From NCBI GenBank assembly GCA_020850315.1, contig JADZEY010000042.1, positions 1-50,175 of the forward strand: a stretch of DNA of 50,175 nucleotides. Direction: 5' to 3'. The position numbers and the translations under genes were made by a program. The notes under the pieces were generated by a model. That model had not been told where the DNA came from. It did no database searches and saw only the letters and a list, made by a program, of their open reading frames with translations. This DNA is from Armatimonadota bacterium. GTDB taxonomy: Bacteria > Bacteroidota > Ignavibacteria > OLB7. Positions 42,164 through 50,175 of this stretch are shown one piece after another. The first letter of the stretch is position 1. Every line of letters begins with the position of its first letter.

Positions 42164-43408
42164 TCATCGCATCACCACAACCCAGGCGGAGGCCATGGAG
42201 TTTCCGCTGCGTAACTGGCAACGGTAGCGCCCTGAAGGGAGATCGGGCGGAAGCTGTGTGGTATAGTTGCCGGCGGGAAGTTGGTCATCAAGAAGCTGCG
42301 CCACGTTGCGCCCCAACAGGTCGAACAACAGCAACTGCGCACGCTCTGTTCTGGGAAGGTGATAGTGGATGTTCCCTTCCGAGGACTGCTGCACCGATAG
42401 CTCAGTGCCGTTGCCCCCATCTGGCTCCACATCGCTGGCAAGTGGAACGCCCAGATACTCACCAACCCCCTGCAAAATGGCGCGTGCGGTTTGGTCGTAG
42501 TTCCCTGCTTGGTCGCAGTTCATATCCTCGTAGGTCATGGCCATCACTGCCGGGCCGTAATTCAGCCAGTGCCAGCTTTCGGGGAAGACGCGCGGCGTTC
42601 CGGTGTCCCAACTGCGGTAGTAATCCCAGGGCTGAATCCCCTCGGGCCAAAAGCTCCGCACCTTCCCAATAAACAGCTGTTGGCTTCGGGCAAACTCGCG
42701 CGAGGTTCCTTTCTGGTCGTGATAGACGAAGTAGCGCTGGCACAAGTAGGCCGAATGGAGGTTCAGTGCCAGCCTGATTGGTGCGGTGCTGTTCATCAGT
42801 TCAGTGAATCGGGCTTTCAGCGCGGCGGGTTCTGGCTGCGGGTTCGGTGTGTCCCATTCCCGTTCAAGGTCAATTCCGTTAGCGTTTTCGCGGGGGTACT
42901 GAAGCTCCACACCATCAGGGTTGTACATCGGGATGATGTGAAACACTATGCGTTCGCGCAATGCTGTGGCGCGTGGGTCATCCGACATCAGGTAGCGGAT
43001 CATCTGGTTTGCTACCCACCAACTTTGCACCTCGCCCGGGTGTGTTCGGGCATGGATAAACACCGTCTGGCGCGGGGTTGTGGGGATTGTTGCCGAGGTG
43101 ATCGTCAGTTGCCACAACGCCCGCCCCTGCACGCTTCGCCCGATGGAATCTACCCGAACGTAGGGGCTGCCGCGCCAGTCGTCAAGATCTTTCAGCAGAT
43201 CAGCATAGCCGTAGCCCCAGTTGGCTCCCAGCGTGGCAAGCAGATCCCGTGCGTGTTGTTCGGTTAGGCCGTGCGGGTCGTGCGCGCCGCCGTTGCAGGC
43301 ATCCGCTTGGGCAATGGAGGTGTTGCCAGTTGTTTGAGTTATTGCTGGGATGGAGAGCAGCAGCAGGAGAACGCAATGCAGAGCAACATGGAGCGGCAAA
43401 ATTTTCAT
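42164..43408 (-). CDS. Secreted M14 zinc carboxypeptidase with T9SS sorting domain
   Basis: 414 residues; signal peptide MKILPLHVALHCVLLLLLSIPAITQ. Zinc ligands H123 and E126 (HARTHPGE) and H218 (LALNLHSAY); NPDGVELQYPRENANGIDLEREW is the substrate-binding stretch with the M14 arginine, and AMTYEDMN carries the likely catalytic glutamate. A C-terminal ~70-residue domain (RTERAQLLLFDLLGRNVAQLL...LPAGNYTTQLP...SGRYRCQL...VVVMR) is a type A T9SS sorting tail, so the protein is exported through the outer membrane by T9SS. No T9SS machinery gene is in the window. Confidence 0.93.
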   Translation of the reverse strand: MKILPLHVALHCVLLLLLSIPAITQTTGNTSIAQADACNGGAHDPHGLTEQHARDLLATLGANWGYGYADLLKDLDDWRGSPYVRVDSIGRSVQGRALWQLTITSATIPTTPRQTVFIHARTHPGEVQSWWVANQMIRYLMSDDPRATALRERIVFHIIPMYNPDGVELQYPRENANGIDLEREWDTPNPQPEPAALKARFTELMNSTAPIRLALNLHSAYLCQRYFVYHDQKGTSREFARSQQLFIGKVRSFWPEGIQPWDYYRSWDTGTPRVFPESWHWLNYGPAVMAMTYEDMNCDQAGNYDQTARAILQGVGEYLGVPLASDVEPDGGNGTELSVQQSSEGNIHYHLPRTERAQLLLFDLLGRNVAQLLDDQLPAGNYTTQLPPDLPSGRYRCQLRSGNSMASAWVVVMR

Positions 43409-43465
43409 GCTGCAAAAGTACGGCAGAAACAGAGTGACAGGAGCGAAGCCAGCATCACGATTACG

Positions 43466-44344
43466 TCAAATTTCCTCCGCCCTCTGTTTCCGAAACTGAT
43501 CCAAATTATCCGGGCCCAACTGGGCAATGGCGTAGCCGCTGGGATAGGTGCGGTTGCGGCGATGGTGGAAGAAGAGCGGTTTTTTCCGCGCCGGCAGAAG
43601 GTAGCGGACAATCCGCCCGCGCAGCCACAAGCTGAACGAGGCAATCCGCCGCATCAGCGGAACTGGTTTGGGGAATCCGAATGCTTCCAGCATGGAATCA
43701 TCCAGCATGGCATAAATCCCCCGGTGAACCATCGGTTTGGTGAAGCGTGGGAACCATGCCGCGAACAGGTCGCGGGTGGCTTCGCCGATGTTCTTGTTCG
43801 TTTCATCGAACCGAAAATGCTTCTGCTCATACTGTTGGCTGAACTGATAGAACGCTTCGTAGGTGGGTGGGATATCCTTGATTCCCATCCGCTTCCCCAC
43901 CTCGCGCCAGAAGCAGTAGCTGGCAAGCTCCTCGGTACGGGTCATGGCACGCCATCCGAATCGCTGCATCCACCGGATCGGCTCGTAGATGAAGGTGGAG
44001 AGAACGTACAGGTAATCATCGTTGCTGATATTGAAATGGCCGTGGATGCGGTTCATCCGTTTCAGTGCTTCCAGCCCGCGCCCGCTTGCGTAGCCATGCT
44101 CGCTCAGCTCGGCCACGATAATCGTTGTGTCGTCGTAGCGTTTTTGCGGAGCGCGAAGGAAATTCCCGGTTTTGGCCAACAGGCCGGAGATGCTGGGGAC
44201 GCAATAGGTGCGGTAGAGTGCCACCTCCAGTGCCCGGGTGGTATCCCAGGAAAATTCGTAGCCAGTGGTGAGGTGATAAATCTGTTGATGATCCCGTTCC
44301 GGATCCATCGTCTCAATCCGGCGAAGAATATCGAATCGTCCCAT
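43466..44344 (-). CDS. MpaB/DUF2236-family protein
   Basis: 292 residues, all helical. RMNRIHGHFNISNDDYLYVLSTFIYEPIRWMQRFGWR and TRTEELASYCFWREVGKRMGIKDIPPTYEAF are the conserved core of the MpaB/DUF2236 oxygenase-like family, whose characterised relative, latex-clearing protein, binds b-type heme through a histidine. A C-terminal basic segment (RKKPLFFHHRRNRTYPSGYAI) is typical. Substrate unknown. Upstream lie three inverted repeats (44427-44529). Confidence 0.85.
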   Translation of the reverse strand: MGRFDILRRIETMDPERDHQQIYHLTTGYEFSWDTTRALEVALYRTYCVPSISGLLAKTGNFLRAPQKRYDDTTIIVAELSEHGYASGRGLEALKRMNRIHGHFNISNDDYLYVLSTFIYEPIRWMQRFGWRAMTRTEELASYCFWREVGKRMGIKDIPPTYEAFYQFSQQYEQKHFRFDETNKNIGEATRDLFAAWFPRFTKPMVHRGIYAMLDDSMLEAFGFPKPVPLMRRIASFSLWLRGRIVRYLLPARKKPLFFHHRRNRTYPSGYAIAQLGPDNLDQFRKQRAEEI

Positions 44345-44426
44345 TGATGACTCCTAGTTCTACAATTGCGCGTTCTGTTCTGGCTTGGAGTGTGGTACGG
44401 AGTTGTTTCGCTGCTGGATTGGCTGG

Positions 44427-44483
44427 GGTGAGTACCTCACCTTATGCAGAATCATGTTGGATATGGGTAATATCACATTACCC
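44427..44483. promoter_or_regulatory. Palindromic sites upstream of the MpaB-like gene
   Basis: GGTGAG-TAC-CTCACC (44427-44441) and GGGTAAT-N5-ATTACCC (44465-44483). Both are perfect inverted repeats 80-140 bp before the start of the minus-strand MpaB-like gene. They are candidate operators; the first shares its arms with the terminator stem just beyond. Confidence 0.45.
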
Positions 44484-44486
44484 TCC

Positions 44487-44529
44487 AAAAAAACAACAGG
44501 TGAGATGGCCGAAAACCACCTCACCTGTT
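44487..44529 (-). terminator. Terminator of sucC
   Basis: Stem AACAGGTGAG (44495-44504) / CTCACCTGTT (44520-44529), 15-nt loop, followed on the minus strand by G and a run of T (44487-44493). It lies about 40 bp past the sucC stop. Confidence 0.85.
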
Positions 44530-44567
44530 CTATCGTTTGTGCGCTGAAGAATCGTCCGTGCGGGCGA

Positions 44568-46100
44568 TTAGAAGTTGCTGTCGTCGCCGTCGCTCAGCAG
44601 CGAGTCAATGTCGTCAACGTTGTCGTCCAACTCTTCTTCATCGAAGTCGGCAAAGTTCATTGCATCTGGGTCTTCGATGTCTTCAATATCAACTTCTTCC
44701 ATGGAGCGTGTGTAGCTGTCCTCCTCTTCCTCTTCGTTCATTTCGTCATTAAAGTCCAGATCATCATCATCATCCAAGCGGCGGATGACGGATGCCGATG
44801 CCATTGCTGCGCTCATAACGGTTGATCCCTCCGTAGTGGTTGCGACGGTTGTAGTTGTGATAGCTTCTAATGCCTCGGTCACTTTTTGGGCAGCTTCCAG
44901 CAGCGTTCCGGCAACCGAGAAATTGAGTGGCGAGTTCATCAGAATTTGGCGTGCTTCTTCGGCGTTGGTTCCGTCCAGCCGGACGATCACCGGGACGCTT
45001 ACTTGCACAGTTTCCATTGCTTGGATAATGCCGTTGGCCACGCGGTCGCAGCGGACAATTCCGCCGAAGATATTAATCAGCACGGCCTTCACGTTCGGGT
45101 CGCTCATCATCACGCGGAATGCGTTGGCCACGCGGTTCACGCTTGCGCCGCCGCCAACATCAAGGAAGTTCGCAGGTTCGCCACCGGCCAGCTTGATGAT
45201 ATCCATGGTGGCCATTGCCAACCCCGCGCCGTTGACCATGCAACCAACGTTGCCATCCAGCTTGATGTAGTTCAACTCATACTTCCCGGCTTCCACCTCC
45301 AGCGGGTCTTCTTCCGACTCGTCCCGCATTGCTGCAATCTCCTTGTGACGATAGAGAGCGTTGTCGTCAATGCTCACTTTTGCGTCAACGGCAATGATCT
45401 TGTCGTCGGGGGTCAGCACCATTGGATTGACTTCCACCATGGAGGCATCAATGCTCAAATAAGCATTGTAGAGAGCGGTGATGAAGCTGATGAAATTTTT
45501 CTGGGCGGCTCCGCTTAGCCCCAAGCCAAACGCAAGGCGGCGGGCTTGGAACCCTTGCACCCCTTGTCCCGGCTCAACATACTCGCGGACGATTTTTTCT
45601 GGTGTTTCCTCGGCCACTTTCTCAATCTCAACGCCCCCTTCGGTGGAGACCATGATGATGTTCTTGCCAGTTCCCCGATCCATCAGGATGGAGCAGTAGA
45701 ACTCCTTGGCGATGTCCACACCGTTGGCAATCAGCATCCGGTTGATGATTTTCCCCTGCGGCCCGGTTTGCAGCGTGACCAGTTTCTGGCCAAGCATCCG
45801 GCGCGAGATTTCATAGACCTCATGCAGCGGGTTCCCCTCGGTTGCTGGCAGCACTTTCACGCCGCGAAGCTCCTTCAGGTTATACATCACTGGTTCGTTG
45901 GTTTGTGGGTTATGGATAACCCCTTTGCCACGCCCGCCGGCATGGATTTGTGCTTTCAGGATCAGCAGTTCTGCCCCATCCTGAAGCGCGTAGTAGGCGT
46001 TCTCCACCGCCTGTTCGGGCGTGTAGGAAACGCGCCCGGTCTGGACCGGAACGCCATACTTGCCAAGCAGTTCCTTGGCCTGGTGCTCGTGAAGATTCAT
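44568..46100 (-). CDS. sucC: Succinyl-CoA ligase beta subunit with acidic C-terminal extension
   Basis: 510 residues, against about 390-410 normally. The ATP-grasp fold (MNLHEHQAKELLGKYGVPV, KAQIHAGGRGKGV, VEVNPMVLTPD, VNGAGLAMATMDIIKLAGGEPANFLDVGGGA) and CoA-ligase domain (INIFGGIVRCDRVANGI) are complete and end near LLEAAQKVTEAL. After that come about 97 residues beginning ITTTTVATTTEGS and becoming almost pure Asp/Glu (RLDDDDDLDFNDEMNEEEEED, then EDIEDPDAMNFADFDEEEL). The enzyme makes ATP from succinyl-CoA in the TCA cycle with SucD, which is not adjacent. The tail is unusual and its role unknown. Own terminator downstream. Confidence 0.93.
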   Translation of the reverse strand: MNLHEHQAKELLGKYGVPVQTGRVSYTPEQAVENAYYALQDGAELLILKAQIHAGGRGKGVIHNPQTNEPVMYNLKELRGVKVLPATEGNPLHEVYEISRRMLGQKLVTLQTGPQGKIINRMLIANGVDIAKEFYCSILMDRGTGKNIIMVSTEGGVEIEKVAEETPEKIVREYVEPGQGVQGFQARRLAFGLGLSGAAQKNFISFITALYNAYLSIDASMVEVNPMVLTPDDKIIAVDAKVSIDDNALYRHKEIAAMRDESEEDPLEVEAGKYELNYIKLDGNVGCMVNGAGLAMATMDIIKLAGGEPANFLDVGGGASVNRVANAFRVMMSDPNVKAVLINIFGGIVRCDRVANGIIQAMETVQVSVPVIVRLDGTNAEEARQILMNSPLNFSVAGTLLEAAQKVTEALEAITTTTVATTTEGSTVMSAAMASASVIRRLDDDDDLDFNDEMNEEEEEDSYTRSMEEVDIEDIEDPDAMNFADFDEEELDDNVDDIDSLLSDGDDSNF

Positions 46101-47137
46101 ACGTTAAAAAAGCTGTGTGTATATGAGTTTGCTTGTTGCTTTGTCAGTAAAAAACGGAATACCGGAACATACCCCTGCGGCTTCTGGGAAGCCCTGAATA
46201 ACGCCCCAGGCTACTAATCTGCTACAACGCTCCGGCTGCCTAACCAAGAACCAGAGCTTCCTCGGGGTGGCAAAAATAGCAAAAGTTCATCGGCACGGTA
46301 AATCATGGGTGGGGAGTGGCAGCGTGAGAAACTGAAACGTTACAGGGGAGGATGGATACGCAAGACCTCGGTTGCCAGCCGAAATAGTCTGGACGGGTGG
46401 GGTTGTTGGCGGGAATCAAGGTAGGGATTGCAACTGAGCCAGGGGCAATGATAGGCATTCCGCCAATGCTACTTCCGCGAAGCCGGGCATGGCCAAGTAG
46501 GATATGCGTGGTGGAACGCCAAGAGCGAGAGAGGAAACGTGTACTGGCCAATTACCAGCCAGGCTTTGCCTGCGATAATTGAGCAAGGTCACCACATTTT
46601 TTCTGCCCGTGTGACACTTCCCAATTTGGTGGGGTCTATATCCGCACACTCGCAAACACAGGATGCCGTTAGGGGACGGCAATCTTGATAACTGGGGCCA
46701 ATCGCCATACAGACCACTTGAGACAACTTCTTCCCCTGTTCTCTGCGCTGCTGTTGTCTACTGGTGTTGCTGCCCATCATACAACCAACTCACACTGCAC
46801 GAATGCCCGTATGGGCTTCCTGTTACTGGGCTTGCGCCAAACAGGGAAAGAATTGCTTTGCCATAACTGAACGTTTACGCACGGCAGATAAAATTGCCGA
46901 ACACCCTTTTTCTCACGGAGTAAAAAAAGGGAGGGAATTTCTGTTGCCTGTGTAAATAAAAATCGTGCCGGAAAGGTGCAAAAATGGAGCATACATACAT
47001 GCCCCAGCAAGTTTTATTTGCCAAATTTTTAGCATCGGCAATTCGGAGAAAAATCGTCTGGGAAATGGGAAGTATTTCTTGCTCGGTAGGAATAATCGAA
47101 CTGTTGGCATAAACACAGAAAAACACAAGGAGTTTCA
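46101..47137. other. Gene-free 1-kb region before the TonB receptor
   Basis: No frame here has plausible protein composition or a family match; short frames on both strands overlap each other. Base composition is lower in GC than the surrounding genes. I searched by eye for a cobalamin riboswitch and a Fur-like palindrome and found neither. The last 200 bp (from about 46930) are AT-rich and likely hold the receptor promoter. It could hide a small RNA. Confidence 0.5.
47127..47132 (+). promoter_or_regulatory. Ribosome-binding site of the TonB receptor
   Basis: AAGGAG five bases before the ATG at 47138; a clear site that fixes the start. Confidence 0.75.
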
Positions 47138-49558
47138 ATGAGAGCTTTTTTACATCCTGCCAGTGGTTGTTGTGCTTCCGTAAAAATCAGCATTATTTCA
47201 GCACTATTGCTGTTAGCTGTTGCTTCGGTAAGCCAAGCACAACAAACGCCTGCTACTGGAACGATTCAGGGGAGGGTAACATCACGGGAAGGGGCCGCAT
47301 TGGGTGCGGCAACAATTCGGTTGGAAAAAACATCCACCGGAGCAATTGCCGACCGTGATGGATATTTCTTGCTTACCAATATCCCTGTTGGTTCCTACAC
47401 GCTTACCGTGACGTATGTGGGGCATTCACCATACAGCACTGCCATCGAAATTAATGCAGCGGCTACTGCACGTCTGCAAATTGTTTTGGATGAACGCCCA
47501 TCGGGAACTGTGGTGGTTACGGCACCGCGTTCGGCGTACCGCGTGCCAACCTCCAGCACCGCAACAAAAACATCCACGCGGCTACTTGAAACCCCGGCCA
47601 GCGTCCAAGTTGTTACTGCCCAGCAGCTAAGCGACCAACGCGCCGACCGTGTGAACGATGCCTTCGACTACATGACAGGGGTTACGCAAGGCGGGGGAAC
47701 CCGTGCGCAAGCCTATCTGCTTCGTGGGTTTGCAGTGGACGATCGTTTTATCCCTTATCAAATTGATGGAATCAGTGGTGGGGTGTGGCGGCAACACGAG
47801 CCGCCAGCCGCAATTATTGAGCAAATCGAATATCTGAAAGGCCCAGCCACAACGCTCTACGGTGTTACTCAGCTTGGTGGGGTGTTGAATTATATCACCA
47901 AAAAACCGAAGGCGATAAATGAGGCCAGCATTGAGGTTCGCCACAGCACGTACGCCAGCCAATTTTCGCCACTGGGTGCTAAAAACAGTGTTAGCATGAC
48001 GGCGGATATGACCGGCCCATTGACCGATGATGGTGGGCTTCTGTACCGATTAATTGGCAACCACAATAATAGCACAACGTTCCGCCAGGGTGTTGAGGAG
48101 TCAAGTTTCGATCTCTTCCCTTCGGTGGCATGGAATATCAGCGATGCAACGCAGGTGACGTTCTCATTAAATATCAACGTTGATAAAGGGCGCTGGGATG
48201 AATATCTACCAGTGCCAAGCCGCGACCTTAGCAAAATCCCGGACATCCGCACACGCATTAACGAGCCAGCAGATTATTACTGGGATTATGGCTGGGGAAT
48301 TGGCTACATGCTACGCCATACGTTGAACGAGAATTGGACTATCCGTTCCGTAGCGCGCCGTACTGCACGGATTGATGGGCGACAGTTATTCGAGTTCGCC
48401 GGGCTGAAATCCGATGGGAAAACCATGAAGCGCAACTGGCGCGACCAATTCAACGAACGACACTACACCTACGTTGATGCTACCATTGAAGGGAAATTAG
48501 CCACAGGGTCATTATCGCACACCATTCTTGGTGGGGCAACGCTGGGCATTGAGGATATTCATTTCGACCGCCGCAACCTGCAAGGTGATTCGACGCTGGA
48601 CATTAACATCTACAGCCCGCTGCACGGTGCACGCCAGCTGCTTCCCCCAAAGCCAGGGTTCGACCGCTACTTCGATAACGATTATATCGGTGCCTATCTG
48701 CAAGATCAAATCACCATTATTACAGGGCTTCAGGTTGTGTTGGGGGCTCAGTTCACACAGGGATTAATCACCCATGAGGAACGCCGTGGTGAGCTTTTAT
48801 TCGACAAAAAAAATAGCGGTATTTCCCCGCGTGCCGGATTGGTTGTGATGCCAGTTGAAAATGTTTCGCTGTATGCTTCTTACAGTAGTTCTTTTTCGCC
48901 AACCAATGCCGAGCGTGAGAATGCAGAAGGGAACATTGATTTTAAGCCAGAGCTTGGCAAACAGATAGAAGCGGGAATAAAAACTGAGGTATTGGATGGG
49001 CGCATTGGACTAACCGCTGCCATCTACCGCCTTGATTACACCAACGCACTAAGCCAAACTGGGGATAAAAATCCGAACGGAAACACTGTCTGGGTACAGA
49101 CCGGAGAATCGCGCAGCAGGGGGATTGAACTTGACCTTGCAGTAATGCCGTTCGATGGGCTGTATGTATCGGCAGGCTACAGCTACACCGATGCTCGCGT
49201 TGTAGCCGACGAAACTGTGGCACGTGTTGGCCAGCGTTTGCCGTACGTCCCCTACAACACCGGCAACGCACGTGCAACGTACCAGTTCGGCAGCGGGCTA
49301 CAAGGATTGAAAATCGGTGCTGGAATAACCGGGATAGATGCGCGGCCAACAGAATTCCCTACCAGCACTGGCGCGATTTTCTTCCTTCCCAGCTATACCC
49401 GCATAGATGGCTTTGTTAGCTACGATTTCAGCCGTGCGACCCTTGCCATAAACATCAACAACCTCACCGACCAGCAGTATTTCGTCAGCGGTGGAACCAG
49501 ACAGGTTGTACCCGGTGCACCGCGCACAGTTCGGACTACACTGCAAATGCGGTTTTAA
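47138..49558 (+). CDS. TonB-dependent siderophore-type receptor
   Basis: 806 residues, outer membrane. Signal peptide to about residue 34 (LLLAVASVSQAQQ), then a carboxypeptidase-regulatory-like domain (GTIQGRVTSREGAALGAATI...DGYFLLTNIPVGSYTLTVTYVG) as in Bacteroidota receptors. The plug (TRLLETPASVQVVTAQQL, LLRGFAVDDRFIPYQIDGI, IEYLKGPATTLYGVTQLGGVLNYITKKP) is of the FhuA/FpvA ferric-siderophore class. The beta-barrel ends in TVRTTLQMRF with the C-terminal Phe. It takes up an iron-siderophore or similar large ligand with TonB energy. AAGGAG precedes it. Confidence 0.93.
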   Translation: MRAFLHPASGCCASVKISIISALLLLAVASVSQAQQTPATGTIQGRVTSREGAALGAATIRLEKTSTGAIADRDGYFLLTNIPVGSYTLTVTYVGHSPYSTAIEINAAATARLQIVLDERPSGTVVVTAPRSAYRVPTSSTATKTSTRLLETPASVQVVTAQQLSDQRADRVNDAFDYMTGVTQGGGTRAQAYLLRGFAVDDRFIPYQIDGISGGVWRQHEPPAAIIEQIEYLKGPATTLYGVTQLGGVLNYITKKPKAINEASIEVRHSTYASQFSPLGAKNSVSMTADMTGPLTDDGGLLYRLIGNHNNSTTFRQGVEESSFDLFPSVAWNISDATQVTFSLNINVDKGRWDEYLPVPSRDLSKIPDIRTRINEPADYYWDYGWGIGYMLRHTLNENWTIRSVARRTARIDGRQLFEFAGLKSDGKTMKRNWRDQFNERHYTYVDATIEGKLATGSLSHTILGGATLGIEDIHFDRRNLQGDSTLDINIYSPLHGARQLLPPKPGFDRYFDNDYIGAYLQDQITIITGLQVVLGAQFTQGLITHEERRGELLFDKKNSGISPRAGLVVMPVENVSLYASYSSSFSPTNAERENAEGNIDFKPELGKQIEAGIKTEVLDGRIGLTAAIYRLDYTNALSQTGDKNPNGNTVWVQTGESRSRGIELDLAVMPFDGLYVSAGYSYTDARVVADETVARVGQRLPYVPYNTGNARATYQFGSGLQGLKIGAGITGIDARPTEFPTSTGAIFFLPSYTRIDGFVSYDFSRATLAININNLTDQQYFVSGGTRQVVPGAPRTVRTTLQMRF

Positions 49559-49605
49559 TGTGTAGTTCGATGTATATCACTATCAACCACAGGGTAAATC
49601 CATAC

Positions 49606-50175
49606 ATGAATAACAGCAGCCTTTTCCGGTTCACCATAGTCAGCCTGGTTGTGTGGGGAACTATGATAACCACACTGGCTATTAGCCAATCAAAAGCACC
49701 AGCGACGGGAACAAACGCATCGGTAGCAACCCGGATTGTCATCACATACCGTTGTAGTCCAGTAAACCGCCCAGCATTCCTGCGTGAAATGCGGAGCAAG
49801 GGAACTGAGCGATTTGACAAGTGGAAGCGTGACGGAGCAATTAAGGATTACCTGCTGTTGTTTAATTCTTTTGTTGATACTACAACGTGGGATATGCTGG
49901 CCGTTATTTCATTCAGCGATTACCAACAAACCGATCGTTGGCGCGATATCGAAGAGGAATATCCAGGAGGATTGGACTCGGTTGCTCTTCGGATTGCAGC
50001 CCCATCCGGCACATTTATCTCGGAAGAAAAGTGGAAGCTGGGAACCACTGGCGACCCTAAATCAGCATTGTATTTGGTGATTCCGTATGAGCATCCAGAT
50101 CGCGCTATCTACACTGATTTTGTCAACAGCGTCTTGGTTCCGCAGTTCGATGGATGGATGAAAGAAGGGGCACTC
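49606..50175 (+). CDS. Secreted protein with two alpha/beta repeats, 3' end outside
   Basis: Open to the window end (190 codons). ATG at 49606 gives MNNSSLFRFTIVSLVVWGTMITTLAISQ, a signal peptide; an ATG at 49570 would only lengthen the polar start. The mature part holds two similar units: RIVITYRCSPVNRPAFLREM with FDKWKRDGAIKDYLLLF, and LYLVIPYEHPDRAIYTDFV with PQFDGWMKEGAL. A beta strand, then a helix with F-D-x-W-x-(K/R)-(D/E)-G-A, as in dimeric alpha/beta-barrel (ferredoxin-like) proteins. It follows the receptor by 47 bp and may work with it; a heme- or siderophore-related role is a guess. Family not named. Confidence 0.7.
   Translation, partial: MNNSSLFRFTIVSLVVWGTMITTLAISQSKAPATGTNASVATRIVITYRCSPVNRPAFLREMRSKGTERFDKWKRDGAIKDYLLLFNSFVDTTTWDMLAVISFSDYQQTDRWRDIEEEYPGGLDSVALRIAAPSGTFISEEKWKLGTTGDPKSALYLVIPYEHPDRAIYTDFVNSVLVPQFDGWMKEGAL

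Noticed and set aside
43271-44347. 358-codon plus-strand frame over the MpaB-like gene
   Set aside because: Antisense shadow; the minus strand has a recognisable DUF2236 core.
44568-44870. Acidic tail of SucC as a frameshift artefact
   Set aside because: The frame is continuous, ends 40 bp before a good terminator, and uses normal codons; an artefact would not give a clean Asp/Glu tail.
46303-46551. Small minus-strand gene of 82 codons
   Set aside because: No family, biased composition and overlapping frames on both strands; not enough to call.
46590-46760. Cobalamin riboswitch upstream of the TonB receptor
   Set aside because: No B12-box-like core is visible, and the receptor plug looks siderophore-type.

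Overview
The window looks like a chromosomal stretch from a moderately GC-rich member of the Fibrobacterota-Chlorobiota-Bacteroidota group, most plausibly a Chlorobiota/Ignavibacteria/Kapabacteria-like lineage. The pointers are a secreted M14 peptidase with a C-terminal type IX secretion (T9SS) sorting domain, a TANFOR-like giant surface protein, a TonB receptor with an N-terminal carboxypeptidase-regulatory-like domain, and mostly weak Shine-Dalgarno sites. The taxonomic placement is inference; no rRNA or tRNA gene was seen.

Layout. 1-0.4 kb: the edge of an IS630-type element beside an AT-rich gene remnant. 0.4-7 kb: an aldehyde dehydrogenase divergent from a MalT/LAL-type LuxR regulator, a Fet4-like small membrane protein, queC and an orphan phosphonate-type permease. 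7.2-20.3 kb: a minus-strand surface locus with two paralogous outer-membrane barrels flanking a multi-FN3 secreted protein and a 1.9 kb-codon TANFOR-like protein. Three of these four genes share an upstream element, TGTAGT-N16-TGTAAT, 72-80 bp before the start codon. 20.5-23.2 kb: four tandem lipoproteins built from six copies of one unnamed domain of about 95 residues.

23.3-31.2 kb: class V aminotransferase, sirtuin, glycosyltransferase, small lipoprotein, SNase-fold nuclease, a DALR-domain protein without an aminoacylation core, ribosome silencing factor, and a TPR protein with an acidic repeat. 31.3-35.6 kb: LptF/G permease, then a compact run FabL-like reductase / NanE / SemiSWEET / formimidoylglutamase. 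35.7-39.5 kb: ECF sigma factor with overlapping membrane anti-sigma candidate, a 47-residue membrane protein and a sodium/solute symporter. 39.6-46.1 kb (minus): ferredoxin, DUF309, YtcJ-like amidohydrolase, T9SS M14 carboxypeptidase, MpaB/DUF2236 protein, and a succinyl-CoA ligase beta subunit with an unusual acidic tail. 46.1-47.1 kb holds no convincing gene. 47.1-50.2 kb: a siderophore-type TonB receptor followed by a secreted two-repeat alpha/beta protein running off the end.

The intergenic DNA is rich in heptanucleotide repeat arrays, REP-like hairpins, a dispersed 58-bp repeat that abuts gene ends, and long G/C homopolymers (8-12 nt) both in leaders and inside genes. The best candidates for something undescribed are the barrel/FN3/TANFOR locus with its shared upstream element and the adjacent lipoprotein family.
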